The position numbers and the translations under genes were made by a program. DNA of 64,000 nucleotides from Callaeas wilsoni (lineage: Eukaryota; Chordata; Aves; Passeriformes; Callaeidae): the NCBI GenBank assembly GCA_013398955.1, contig VWPU01011859.1:1-64000 (forward strand), given 5' to 3'. Shown piece by piece: positions 54,401-63,011 of the stretch. The notes under the pieces are model-generated. The model saw only the letters and a program-made list of their open reading frames with translations. It did not search any database and had not been told where the DNA came from. The number at the start of each line of letters is the position of its first letter. Positions within the stretch are counted from its first letter, which is position 1.

Positions 54401-56321
54401 AGAGGTAGGACTGAACGTTTCAACAAAATGGGCAAATACTGGGAGGATATAAAAATTCAAACTGAAGAATTCGCTTTGAAAACCAGCACAAACTGAAACC
54501 TGCCTGGGATCTGAAGGGACTGGAAGTGTCCTGGTGATTATGGGTTGTCTCCCTCTCTCCTGAAGGATAATGTTTATTAGCAGTTGCTTTTCCTGCCTCT
54601 GCTAACAGAGCATTCCCTTACAGCCCGTTATCAATCTCCTAAGGAATAAGCTGTGCAAAGATAAAAATACTTGTCATTTTCAAGGTCCCAGCTGAGTGTG
54701 ATAGTTAAAAAGGTCTCAAAGCTTTCAATAAATATGACTAATAATGTTGTAGCGAGATTTCAGCTTAAATACTGTGCTGGACCTGAACCTTCATGTATTT
54801 ATTATTGTACAGGTTGTATTTAATTCAGTTATGTCTGAATTTATTGTGAGTAGGTTTCTAGGCCAAAATTGTGGGCACTGAATATAACATGAAGATTACA
54901 GATTCTTATCTTGAGAACAGAAATTACTGGGTACAGACTTTTCTACATCAGACTTCCTGGGAAATAATGTTTTTACAGTGCACATTGCTGTAAGGATACA
55001 GCAAACTTTAGAATGTATAGTAGGGTACCCGACTATATGAATTAATTTTGCATTTTATTTTTTGTGCCAAATAGGGAAACAACAACACAATCAGCTATTC
55101 CAATGTTATTAGAGGGTCCTCTTCTGGTACATTAATCACAAGAAATAGAAATCTTCACTTGCATGTCAACTGCAAGATGCTCCAGAACACGTGGGCACAA
55201 ACGATGTATGTCGCGGACGACAATTTTGAAGTCAATGAAACTCAATATGGCAGATATGATGTAAACCTCACATTTTATGAATCTTCAAGCTTCTCACGGC
55301 CGGTGTATGACTCACCCTACTATGTCAGCATCAACCAGAATTTGTTCCTGGAGGCTTCCCTGCACAGCTCTGATCCATCGCTGCAGTTATTTCTGCACAC
55401 TTGTGAGGCATCTCCCACTCCCCACAATTCTACAACAGGAGCCTATACTATAGTCAAGAATGGGTGAGTTCTTATGCATTACAATTACAGATACAGCTGC
55501 CTTTGAACTCCTGTATCTCTTACTAAATTTTTTTAAATTTAATGGAATAGTGCGAATATAGCACACATTAATGGCAGCTTCTAACTGATTAATGGACAAG
55601 GGCATTCAGGGTTTACTGGGAAAAAGGGGATGGATTGACCCAAAATATAACACACACACACCACAGCTTAAAATAAGAAGTATACTAAGTGGCTATGGCC
55701 AGTTGACCATGGATTGTTAGTATTAGTACTAGTACTAAGTATTAGTATTAGTATTAGTATTAGCATTAGTATTAAACAGGTAACAGTGACATAGCTCAGG
55801 TAAGGTTAATTCACCTTCACAAAATCATACAAACACCAGGTACCAGACACACGACAGGCTGAGGGAAGGTATCATGGCTCAATTCTGCCAAAGAAAGTCA
55901 TTTTGATTTTCCCACTTGCAGCTTTCTGAACCATTTTCATTATGTTTAAAAATCACTTCTCATGTCGTGTGTTTTATTGCATGTGAATGACTGACTGCGG
56001 TGTGTATTCATGAGAGGGGGTTTTTTGTCTTTTAGGTGTGTTAAAGATCCTACCTATGCTACGTATTACTCACCCTACAGACACATCCTCCGGTTTAAAT
56101 TCAACGCCTTCCAGTTCATCCGGAGCAATCCAGTGGTTTACCTGCAGTGTGAGCTGGTGGTGTGCAGGGCCTTTGACTATTCTTCCAGGTGCTACCAAGG
56201 CTGCGTTAAAAGGTCCAAGAGAGAGGAAAGCTCCAGCCTACAAAGTGTGATTGTTATTGCTGGCCCAATACAGCTTTGGGAAACTGGTTCTGAGGTTGGG
56301 AATGAACATGAACCTGAATAA
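45373..56321 (+). CDS. DMBT1: DMBT1-type secreted scavenger glycoprotein (SRCR-CUB-CUB-ZP)
   Basis: Predicted 705-residue secreted protein. Exons: 45373-45436, 48666-48704, 49060-49077, 49298-49600, 50309-50338, 50729-50773, 51485-51638, 51806-52020, 52816-52854, 53266-53416, 53768-53979, 54232-54404, 55075-55463, 56036-56321. The lengths sum to 2118 nt with no internal stop and GT-AG at every junction. Domain order: signal peptide (1-20), SRCR (41-141), Ser/Thr/Pro linker, CUB1 (168-289), linker, CUB2 (303-423), ZP (424-705). The ZP part is closest to DMBT1 (SSRCYQGC followed by RSKR), and it lacks a membrane anchor like DMBT1 and unlike CUZD1. The neighbouring HTRA1 supports the call. Mammalian DMBT1 has many SRCR repeats; only one is visible here, so it may be a short orthologue or a paralogue. 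Domains are secure; the tiny linker exons are inferred. Confidence 0.85.
45437..48665 (+). other. DMBT1-type gene intron 1
   Basis: A 3.2-kb intron with a CR1 fragment near 47.95-48.34 kb. No extra SRCR exon was found. The motif VVCRQLGC appears nowhere else in the window's open frames. Confidence 0.75.
47947..48340 (-). mobile_element. CR1 LINE fragment, about 390 bp
   Basis: Reversed CR1: 'agaatcaaagaattgttcca', 'gttggaaaagacctttaaga', 'tcgagttcaaccattaaccc', 'tccccttatctccagtctga', 'gcttttctccaggatgagc'-like sequence. In intron 1 of the DMBT1-type gene. Confidence 0.85.
48666..48704 (+). CDS. DMBT1: DMBT1-type exon 2: Thr/Pro linker
   Basis: A strong polypyrimidine tract and ctctag acceptor, donor gtaagt. 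The 39 bases are phase 1 at both ends and read EATSPPITAGRMT, a linker of the kind found between modules of this family. It is inferred from splice signals and phase. Confidence 0.6.
49060..49077 (+). CDS. DMBT1: DMBT1-type exon 3: 18-bp microexon
   Basis: Acceptor ctccacag and donor gtgagt enclose 18 bases (YPVIAE), phase 1 to phase 1. Without it, exon 2 (ending in T) joined to the SRCR exon (starting AG) would give TAG. That supports its being used, or exon 2 being skipped together with it. Confidence 0.5.
49298..49600 (+). CDS. DMBT1: DMBT1-type exon 4: single SRCR domain
   Basis: One 303-base phase 1-1 exon holds a whole group-B SRCR domain with eight cysteines (NWC, KVC, VVC, LGC, VNC, WQC, LVC, VIC). 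It starts ELQLRLRGGPNWCAGNVEIY and ends GDASVICS. The acceptor after gtgtctcccaaag is modest; the donor is gtgggt. SRCR domains bind microbial and host ligands. The usual Asp-Asp after the second cysteine is Gly-Tyr here. Confidence 0.9.
49601..50308 (+). other. DMBT1-type gene intron 4
   Basis: A 708-base intron after the SRCR exon. No further domain or clear repeat is seen. Confidence 0.8.
50309..50338 (+). CDS. DMBT1: DMBT1-type exon 5: short linker
   Basis: A 30-base phase 1-1 exon between ttcttccag and gtaacc, reading DSGITVPPAT. It resembles the short interdomain linkers of DMBT1. Inferred from splice signals and frame. Confidence 0.6.
50729..50773 (+). CDS. DMBT1: DMBT1-type exon 6: linker cassette copy 1
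   Basis: A 45-base phase 1-1 exon after tttccctgcag and before gtatgt, reading APAVSRLMSPTSWTS. The exon and about 80 bases of the preceding intron resemble the regions at 51100-51229 and 52733-52854, so the cassette has been duplicated. Confidence 0.6.
50825..51095 (-). mobile_element. CR1 LINE fragment between linker cassettes
   Basis: Reversed CR1: 'atcacagaatcacaggatga', 'aaaagcaggatcaagcagag', 'cagtgaaaaagtgttacctg', 'acattcagaggaaacctcct'. It sits exactly between linker cassette copies 1 and 2. Confidence 0.88.
51181..51229 (+). pseudogene. Linker cassette copy 2, probably unused exon
   Basis: A good acceptor (ctccctgcag) precedes CACCAGGTACCTCCAGCTCA, clearly related to cassette copies 1 and 3. 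The only donor at the homologous place (gtccag) makes it 49 bases long. Inclusion would leave phase 2 and break the CUB1 frame. Using the internal gtacct would leave a 6-base exon. I read it as decayed or skipped. Confidence 0.55.
51485..51638 (+). CDS. DMBT1: DMBT1-type exon 7: CUB1 first half
   Basis: Acceptor ttcctcag and donor gtgagt. It encodes CGGLLRALSGTIQSPGYPNS, then YPNNAYCVWCIRLRDPDRRI and QLQFTDV plus two bases of a Glu codon. The CVWC contains a cysteine where CUB domains normally have an acidic or polar residue (codon 51583-51585). Confidence 0.93.
51806..52020 (+). CDS. DMBT1: DMBT1-type exon 8: CUB1 second half
   Basis: Acceptor cctccag and donor gtagga. It encodes LEGNSCSYDAIEVYDGGSPQ, LGFVCSDDHRIFNSSG, FRSDGSVTRRGFHAYYSS. 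The acidic residues of a calcium-binding CUB are present: Glu split over the exon junction, Asp of CSYD and Asp of RSDGS. NSS is a possible N-glycan site. Confidence 0.93.
52021..52815 (+). other. DMBT1-type gene intron 8, with CR1-like segment
   Basis: A 795-base intron. Around 52480-52570 the text 'cccagtttggtgtcaccagc' and aaacatgccaagggcccactctgtccc matches an internal, reversed CR1 segment, moderately diverged. Otherwise only the upstream part of linker cassette copy 3. Confidence 0.6.
52816..52854 (+). CDS. DMBT1: DMBT1-type exon 9: linker cassette copy 3
   Basis: A 39-base phase 1-1 exon between ctccctacag and gtaggt, reading APSTSSWTLSSAS, rich in Ser/Thr and so a candidate for O-glycosylation. 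It lies between the two CUB domains and is related to copies 1 and 2. Confidence 0.6.
52855..53265 (+). other. DMBT1-type gene intron 9
   Basis: A 411-base intron with an A/T run near 52915-52935. Nothing else seen. Confidence 0.85.
53266..53416 (+). CDS. DMBT1: DMBT1-type exon 10: CUB2 first half
   Basis: Acceptor tctctgcag and donor gtaagt. It encodes EDYSCGGLLSSSSGTLQSPF, YPRNYPNNANCVWEIQVKSN, FRVTLVFTDI plus two bases of a Gln codon. The two cysteines sit in the normal CUB positions. Confidence 0.94.
53417..53767 (+). other. DMBT1-type gene intron 10 (splits CUB2)
   Basis: A 351-base intron with an AC-rich patch near 53690-53725. Nothing else seen. Confidence 0.85.
53768..53979 (+). CDS. 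DMBT1: DMBT1-type exon 11: CUB2 second half
   Basis: Acceptor cttcccag and donor gtgagt. It encodes MEGGRCLSDYVEIYDGPLDT, LLGKICSGYYRTYTSSSNLL, TVRFSSNSRHTYRGFQANYH. Two of the three calcium-site acids are replaced (Gln and Asn), so this CUB is probably not calcium-binding. Confidence 0.94.
54232..54404 (+). CDS. DMBT1: DMBT1-type exon 12: ZP-N
   Basis: Acceptor ccaccag and donor gtagga. It begins LLCLPDYMHVVVSRYFLQSH and ends YVAFDIPYTRCGTVRE. It carries the first three ZP-N cysteines and sequons NLT and NIT. ZP-N is the polymerisation module of zona pellucida-type proteins. Confidence 0.94.
54405..55074 (+). other. DMBT1-type gene intron 12
   Basis: A 670-base AT-rich intron inside the ZP-N coding region. 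Nothing else seen. Confidence 0.85.
55075..55463 (+). CDS. DMBT1: DMBT1-type exon 13: ZP-N end, ZP linker and ZP-C start
   Basis: The acceptor is aatag after a T-rich tract, the donor gtgagt. It includes NCKMLQNTWAQTMYVADDNF, then YGRYDVNLTFYESSSF, and YYVSINQNLFLEASL, the likely internal hydrophobic patch. Sequons NET, NLT and NST. It leaves at phase 2 within a Gly codon. Confidence 0.94.
55464..56035 (+). other. DMBT1-type gene intron 13, with hexanucleotide repeat
   Basis: A 572-base intron inside ZP-C. Apart from an ATTAGT-type microsatellite near 55720-55775 nothing is recognised. Confidence 0.85.
55717..55775. repeat. Imperfect (ATTAGT)n microsatellite
   Basis: A run of gttagtattagtactagtac followed by attagtattagtattagtat, with single-base interruptions. 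About ten hexamers. Confidence 0.9.
56036..56321 (+). CDS. DMBT1: DMBT1-type exon 14: ZP-C end, furin-type site and stop
   Basis: The acceptor is gtcttttag. It encodes CVKDPTYATYYSPYRHILRF, then VVYLQCELVVCRAF, SSRCYQGCVKRSKREESSSL, and SVIVIAGPIQLW before TAA at 56319-56321. RSKR (56211-56222) fits a furin-type cleavage site, and the following hydrophobic stretch fits the external patch that blocks early polymerisation in ZP proteins. No transmembrane or GPI-like tail follows. Confidence 0.95.
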
Positions 56322-56322
56322 A
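56317..56322 (+). promoter_or_regulatory. AATAAA hexamer overlapping the stop codon
   Basis: The last codons and stop read ctGAATAAAgc, so a perfect poly(A) hexamer spans the stop. A second AATAAA at 56406-56411 is the more conventional site. If the first is used, the 3' UTR would be only some 20 bases. Confidence 0.4.
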
Positions 56323-56405
56323 GCTGTCTCCTTCGACAGATAGCATCTTTAAATGACAATTGAATTCTAGAAGAAACTGTGCTGCTAGATTGCCAGAAGC
56401 TCTAG

Positions 56406-56411
56406 AATAAA
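56406..56411 (+). promoter_or_regulatory. Likely poly(A) signal of the DMBT1-type gene
   Basis: AATAAA 85 bases after the stop, followed by a gtgcttactgactcatgcct stretch that could be the downstream element. This gives a short 3' UTR of about 100 bases. Confidence 0.6.
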
Positions 56412-56818
56412 ATTTAGGAATGTGCTTACTGACTCATGCCTTTTAATCCCACTTCACATCAGTCATCCCCATATAACAAAAATGCTACTTCATCAGTTCC
56501 ATGGGGAGTCAAATTTGTGATCTTTAAGCTTTTTGTCCTTTGTTTTCTTTCTTAATGGTAAAAGCGAAATGTTTAAATTGCAGTTTATGTTCTATAAACA
56601 AGTTCTATTATCACAGTACAAGAAATTAGTTAATCTAGAAAAATATTTCCCAGCATTTTTTGTGTTTTGGACATAACACAATGACAGATAAAGCATGACA
56701 AGGTCTTCTCATCTCTCCCAGAGCTGAATTCTTTTGTCACCCAGGAAAACATGAATTCAGTTGCTGTTCTGATGTTTCTCACACATAATTTAATTATTGC
56801 TGCCAGCCCCTGGCAGTT

Positions 56819-57180
56819 CACAGAATCACAGAATATCCTTAGTTGGAAGGGCCCCACAGGGATCATCCAGTCCAGCTCCTGTCCCTGCACAGACACCCCA
56901 ACAATCCCACCCTGGGCATCCCTGGCAGTGCTGTCCAAACGCTCCTGGAGCTCTGGCAGCCTCGGGGCCGGGACCATTCCCTGGGGAGCCTGGGCAGTGC
57001 CCAGCACCCTCTGGGGAAAGAACCCTTCTCTGATAGCCAACCTAAGCCTCCCTGACACAACTTGTGTCGTGTCACTGGCCACCAGAGAGAACAGACTGAT
57101 GCTGCCGCTCACTTCCCCTCATGAGGAAGCTGCAGACCATGATGAGGTCTCCCCTCAGTCACTGTTTCCACTCTGGTTGG
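56819..57180 (-). mobile_element. CR1 LINE fragment, about 360 bp, well preserved
   Basis: Reversed CR1 with intact 3' terminus: 'cacagaatcacagaatatcc', 'ttagttggaagggccccaca', 'gggatcatccagtccagctc', 'ctctggggaaagaacccttc', 'atgatgaggtctcccctcag'. The overlapping open frames on both strands are remnants or chance. Confidence 0.93.
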
Positions 57181-57649
57181 GTTTCTCTTGAAGCAAAAAA
57201 TGGAGAAAGTAATTCCATACCAGATTATGTAAACCTTGGCAAACACCTGATCACATCGGCTGAGTAATTTGGTGGATTGAGCAATTTCCTTGTATTAAGT
57301 AATTTCATTGAAGATTCAAGGTTAAAATCCAAGCCTGACAAGGTTTCTGTGGTGGAGGCTCACTTCATGAAAAGAGGTGGGCTTGACATAACAACTCAAC
57401 ATTGAAGAAAGCCAAAAGACCAGGGGAAGTTTAACAACCCTCAAATTGGTTTCCACCCTGTAGTATTAAGCTCTCTTACTTTATCATGGTATGTGAACCA
57501 TAAATTCCCTCTGCTCAAGATGGGTGTCTTGATTCTGCCAGTGAAAAATACAGCCAGATCTGCTGTGAGATCAGCACAGCACAACACCTTATGTCTGTAA
57601 CACCTTGTGTCTGTCATCCTGAGTGCCATCATGTGGCATGTACAGGACA

Positions 57650-57790
57650 ACCAGGGAACTGAGGCACCTCAAGTCCTGGGTTCAGTTTTGGGCCCCTCAC
57701 TGCAAAATGTCATTGAGGTGCTGGAGTGTGCCCAGAGAAGGGCAAAGGAGCTGGGGAAGGATCTGGACCATATGTTTCATGAGGAGTGGG
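57650..57790 (+). mobile_element. CR1 LINE internal fragment
   Basis: Forward CR1: 'gttcagttttgggcccctca', 'ctgcaaaatgtcattgaggt', gctggagtgtgcccagagaag, ggagctggggaaggatctgga. Truncated at both ends. Confidence 0.82.
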
Positions 57791-59229
57791 AGCTGGAAAC
57801 TCCCACTCAAAACTTCCCAAGGGAAAAATCCTTAGATCAGACTTCCATGCATTTCACTTATCATGTGCCACTCTGTTAAAGTAATTGCATCACAGCAGGA
57901 GGAAATTTTTCAGTGGAAGGCTCCTGAAGGGGAAAAGGGCTGGGAGGTAACATGAACTGAAGATTGAACTGGATGAAAGTTTAATGATTCACAAGTGTTC
58001 AATATTTGTGACTTAACTCTGTGGAGTAGCTAATGGTTTCTGACTAATTTCTGTTATCATGCACCTGCAACCTACATAATTGCAGCAAAACTCCATGTGT
58101 CTCTATAATTTGCCCTTCTATTAAATATGGTGAATGAATAGAAAATATATCAATGTCCCCAAAGAGGTATTTGCACTGTCATATTTGCATTAAGGGCTGA
58201 AGTTTTCCTCACCATTCCTTGGCTATGCATAGTGAGTCTTCTCCAGCTCTTAAGTTTAGGGAAAATGGTGTAGTCATTATAGTGCTCCTAATAAATGCAA
58301 ATAATGATTATTAATAACTAACATCTACTCTCACATTTTCTTTTTTTAACCATGCTTCCCTTACGTGCTCTGCCAAATCTTATTTGAAAAGGCTTGTGCT
58401 AGCATTTCATATATTTCTCTTTCAAGGCTGCTGGTCACTTCAGTAAAAGCCCATGTCATTATTATTTTTAGCTCAAGTTCTTGGTTCAAAATTACACCAA
58501 CCTTGCTACACTGTAGGGTGGCAGCTACAAAAGAGCAATGGAATAAGTCAATGGCTATTGTCTTTTTCTTTTTGAAGGGATGACTCACCCGTCCTTATGA
58601 CAAGACAGAGTAGATTCATTGTGTTCTTGTATTCACATGGACCAGGGAACACCAAAGCCAGAGCTGCAGAACAGTGAAATCTTCAAGAAAAGCATACAGG
58701 TCAGGGATGAGGATAGGATGTAGCAGGGGATGAGATGTATGAGATTCTTACAACAGACAGCTTAAAAACACAATGCAGCATCATTTGAGAGTAGTTTGAA
58801 CATTTCTATGGATCTGATCTGTTCTGGGACCACATTTGTTGAGCTTGAAGTCAGTCTAATAAACCTGAATATCAATGAAAGCCATGAAAATATATTTTAT
58901 ATCCCCTCATTTCAAGATGTCTCCACCACTTTTTCCCCTTTTATTCTTTCCTTTACATTTAGATAAATAGATCAATACAAAATTCACCTTCTCTAACAGA
59001 GAGATGTTTGCTGAAGTGCCTGGCTTAGGCAAGGAGGTCTTGCCAACTCGTTCCAGCAGGCTGCGAGCACTTGGGCAGCCAGTTACTGCAGCCAGTGCCT
59101 GCCCATGAATTATGGTACAGCCAGCTTCCAGGCTCTGTTCTTTACACGAATTCTCGGTTATTTATATAACAGCAAACACAGCGTGGAGCCCACGGGGCAG
59201 ACCTCATCACTGCATCACTGCCTTCGAAC

Positions 59230-59272
59230 GCCAAAGAACAAAACCTGCTGTGCCAAAGAACAAAACCTGCTG
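59230..59272. repeat. 22-bp direct duplication
   Basis: gccaaagaacaaaacctgct followed by gt, then the same again. Two copies only, intergenic. Confidence 0.9.
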
Positions 59273-61199
59273 CTTGTTGTGCCAGGCTCTGCAGGAGGGT
59301 GTGGCAGAGTCTGGCGTGTCCTTTGGGAGTTTCCCAGTGTGGAGGCTGAGGTATGTTTGCCCTCAATATGCGCCATCATTGTGAAATTTATAAACTGAGA
59401 GCTTCACTCGAGCAGTGAGTATTTCAGCAAATATCTTCAGGATGGATTTCGAGAAGTGTGTTGGAGGTCTGATCATGCAGAGGTTGAGGCAAACACTTAA
59501 CTGCCCCAGTCATTTACAAAGAATTTGGGGGACTAGTCATAGTAGAAAAGTTATGCACGTAACTTATTTAAACATTTGCTAATTCAAATATTTAATTTTA
59601 ATGGTTTCTCTTGGCTCACAGTTAAATGTCATCGCATAGTTGCCATCATGCAATATTTAATACAGCAATACATGTGTAAAACTGGTTTCATTTACTGTGG
59701 CAAAATTAACAAACTTCTCTGTCTAAAAACTGTTATAGAATGCCTAATAACGTGGGGGGTAAGGTGAGGTGTATTTACAGTTGTCATTGCCCACTGATTC
59801 AGTAAATACTGCTGCCTCAGATGATCAGATGTAGAGCACCCTTCACACCATAAAAAGCACTCTGGCAGAAATTATCTTCCCAGTTAGGCACGGAAAAAAG
59901 TAAAATGTGAAAGGAAAGAGCACATACTACACTTTGTATTCTATCTTGCTAGAGAGGTATTCAGAGAAAATAAAACATGCAGCTCAGAAAACCAGATTAT
60001 GTTGCACTGAGCAGTGGACTGCAGATAAGAAGAAATTCCTTTCATTCATTGGTAATTTTTTCTTTGGTGCAGATTTTAATCATTAAAACTGCACATCCCT
60101 ATGACAAACTGCTCGATGCTTTTAAATCTTCAATTAGAGCAAGGAAGAATGCAATAAGGAAGAATGCATAATAAAGATTTATGATAGACACAAACAAAAA
60201 TCTAGGTCTCCTTTAAACGACAAATCAAGGCACACGTTTTTTATACAAAAGGTATAAATTACTGGGGACTTGATCAGAGAAAACATAAAACCAGTAATCC
60301 TGACTTTTTCATTATGGCTCTTTGTTTTTTTTCTGGTTTTTAAGGTTTGAAAGAAAAAATTCCTAGAAGAGACAAAGCATGGAGCAGCACAATGTAGATG
60401 TCTGCTGTCCAGGGAATTTCTAGGAAGACTTTGCATGAGCTGGGCTGAGTGGGGAAATTATCAAAACCGCTCTCGGCTAGAAATCTAGACTTATATGTTT
60501 GGGAATTAAGACCTTTAGTGCAGTTGGCTTCTGTAGGATGAAAAATATTAGAAAACATTTGGGTTTTAATCCAACTATAATAGCATAATTTATTGTTTCA
60601 GGAAGCAGCTGACCTCTGAAAAAACGTTATGAGTTAATTGAGACTGATATTCTTCTACAAATGCGTTAGGGTTTCCCGTACCTCAAGACTTTTGATTACG
60701 GTAAGACAAATTTGATCTCATGTACTTTATCTCACTGATAAGTGGTCAAGAGCCAAGGCAAGAGTTTAATTTATTCCTGATGTGAGAACAGCAATGGATT
60801 GCTGATCTGCTGGGAGCAATACAGCCTAATAACTCACATCTTTTACAGACTTTTATGGTACTTTAGTTTGTATAAAACTTCCTGCTGCTCTGATCTCAGT
60901 GTGTGCAATAGATAAGAGATAATCTGAGGCACGTTTTCTAGAGGACATTGGAATTTTAGCCTCTACAAATCAAAGGTGCCTGTTATCAAAGCATAGGTCC
61001 TCATATAAGTTCAAGAACACTTACTGGAAGTGCCAAAAATGCACCAGTAAGCTGAAACTCGTGAGGGCTGGAAAGAAGCCTGACAGCCAAGATTGTGTAC
61101 ATGAGCCATGCTACCAGATTTAATTACTGTGGATAAATTTAACCACTGTGTATTTAGTCCTCCTCTATTCTTGAATCTCCTTGATATCATCCATAAATT

Positions 61200-61540
61200 T
61201 TCTGTTCACAGTGTCTCAAAGCAGCTATGGCTGGACAATCTGGAGATCCTCAAGTCCATCCTCTTGCTTAAAGCAGGGTCAGAGAAAACAAGCTGCTCAG
61301 GACTGTGTCCAGTTGGTTTGAATATCTTGAAGAATTGAGGAATCTATGAAATTGTTGGGCAACCTATTCCACTGCTTGTCCACTCTCACAGTGAGATTCT
61401 CTTTTCTTATGTTAAGTAGAGTTTATTGTACTTCAGTTCATTCCCATTGTTTCTCAACCTGCCACCAGGCACCGCTGAGAGGAGTCTGGCTCATTTTTCA
61501 AGAATCCTAAAGAAGGATTGTGACCCCATGGCCCCATCCC
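61200..61540 (-). mobile_element. Old CR1 LINE fragment
   Basis: Diverged reversed CR1. Recognisable parts are 'taaagcagggtcagagaaaa', 'caagctgctcaggactgtgt', 'gggcaacctattccactgct', 'cattgtttctcaacctgcca'. More decayed than the copies near 28.4 and 56.8 kb. Confidence 0.75.
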
Positions 61541-62869
61541 AATGACAGTGTGTGATCACTCCACTGAGCGCATGGTATTGTTTTTGCCCTTGTCAGGCAG
61601 TCAGGAGCTGTAGAGCTGTGAATAGCAATGTTCAGGCTTCCATTTCTTTATTAAAATCTGAGTACAATCGTTTGCATTTACCATTGTCCTCCAGTTTGTT
61701 TGCTCTTCTCAGTAATGGCTTTAACAGTTTCTGATTCTGTTTCTGGACTCTGGCCTTTTGTCTTTCTTTCCTCTATTCGAGCACTGTGAGCCTTCCAGGA
61801 AGAGCACTCTTTATTCCCCTTATTTCTAGACCCAAACTGCGCTTTTCTACAGAAGAAAGGTTGGAATACATCAGCAGGAATATTACGTTATGTCCAGCTA
61901 TTGCAGTTTGGTTGTAGCTGGTCTCATAGCCAAAACAGAGAGATACAGCCTGGATGGCATGTAACGAAAAAAATACTAGACCTAGAACTGGCCTGTTTCT
62001 AATTGACCTTTATTTCTACTCATCGGGTCAGCAGAAGCAGTAGAAATGCGATATAATGACCCCAGCAGACTGGACTGTGGGCCGTCATTCCCTCAAGTCA
62101 TCTACAACTCCATTAAGATTTCACACAGACCAACCAAGGAAACCAGCTCAACATGACTTTTGATTTCTATTCATCCTTCTTTTCTTTTTTATAAACTATA
62201 ATTCAAGGGATTGAAGGGAGTCTTGCTGGCAGATGCATCTGAGGGCCATAGCTGTAGATCAAGGGAAGACTCTGGTAAAGCAGAGCAAGCTCAACAGAGG
62301 CCCGCAGCTGGGGTCCACTAGGGTATGTTACAAATAATCGGCATGAATTTACTTTTGATCCCCCACTTAATCCCATTTATGATGTGTTGTTTGTGTACAA
62401 ACAGCAGGGAAACAAGCCCACAGTTTCAAATGAAGAACTAATATATAAACATTTATGAGACCAAGCCTCTCTGCTGAAGAATTTAAAAGAAAACCTGCTA
62501 TGAATTTGCTGCCTCATCCTGAAATACATTACAGTTTGCATGATCAAGCAATTACCTATTAGCAATAAACAAATAAAATTGCAATGTCTGAGGCAAAGAA
62601 ACACATACATTCGCTAGTCTAGTTCCAAAGGTAACTCTAGGCCTGCACATGCAGTTAAGATAATCTAAAATAAAGGCATGTCATGCTTTTGGCTGGCATA
62701 GAGTTACTTTTCTTCCTAGTAGCACAAATTATCTAGGAAATGGAAACTCTACCACTCCTATGTAATCCTTCTGTAAAGATCAGATAATCATAAAAAATAT
62801 TGCATAATGAATCAGACACACTGTGGGCCAGACTGACCTTGGGAGCCCCAGTCTTTTACCAGTGCAGAG

Positions 62870-62876
62870 TATAAAA
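62870..62876 (+). promoter_or_regulatory. TATA box of a second, DMBT1-like gene
   Basis: TATAAAA lies 42 bases before the ATG at 62912, against 41 for the box at 45332. The repeated spacing supports both as real core promoters. Confidence 0.6.
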
Positions 62877-62911
62877 TCTAATGCTCAGTTTTCCTGGGAT
62901 CTCTTGACAAG

Positions 62912-63011
62912 ATGGGTGCCACCAGGGACTTGCTGTTGTTATTGCTCTTTAATGCAGCACTCCTGGATGCCATCTCACCTACTCCGCAGGAAAAATATTC
63001 TTCCCAAAAAG
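62912..63011 (+). CDS. Signal-peptide exon of a downstream tandem gene (5' end only)
   Basis: ATG in context gacaagATGG opens MGATRDLLLLLLFNAALLDA, a clear leucine-rich signal peptide, followed by ISPTPQEKYSSQK, and the exon ends at phase 1 before gtagga. The start ATGGxTGCCACCAGG is almost identical to the first exon at 45373, as are the TATA spacing and phase. I infer a tandem paralogue, perhaps another SRCR/CUB/ZP protein. CUZD1, which lies in this neighbourhood in mammals, is an alternative. The rest of the gene lies beyond the window. Confidence 0.65.

Larger units (their letters stand above)
56412..62869. other. Intergenic region between DMBT1-type gene and the next TATA/signal exon
   Basis: A 6.5-kb spacer. 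It contains CR1 fragments at 56.8-57.2, 57.65-57.79 and 61.2-61.5 kb and a short direct repeat at 59.23 kb. No coding exon that I can support. Confidence 0.75.
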
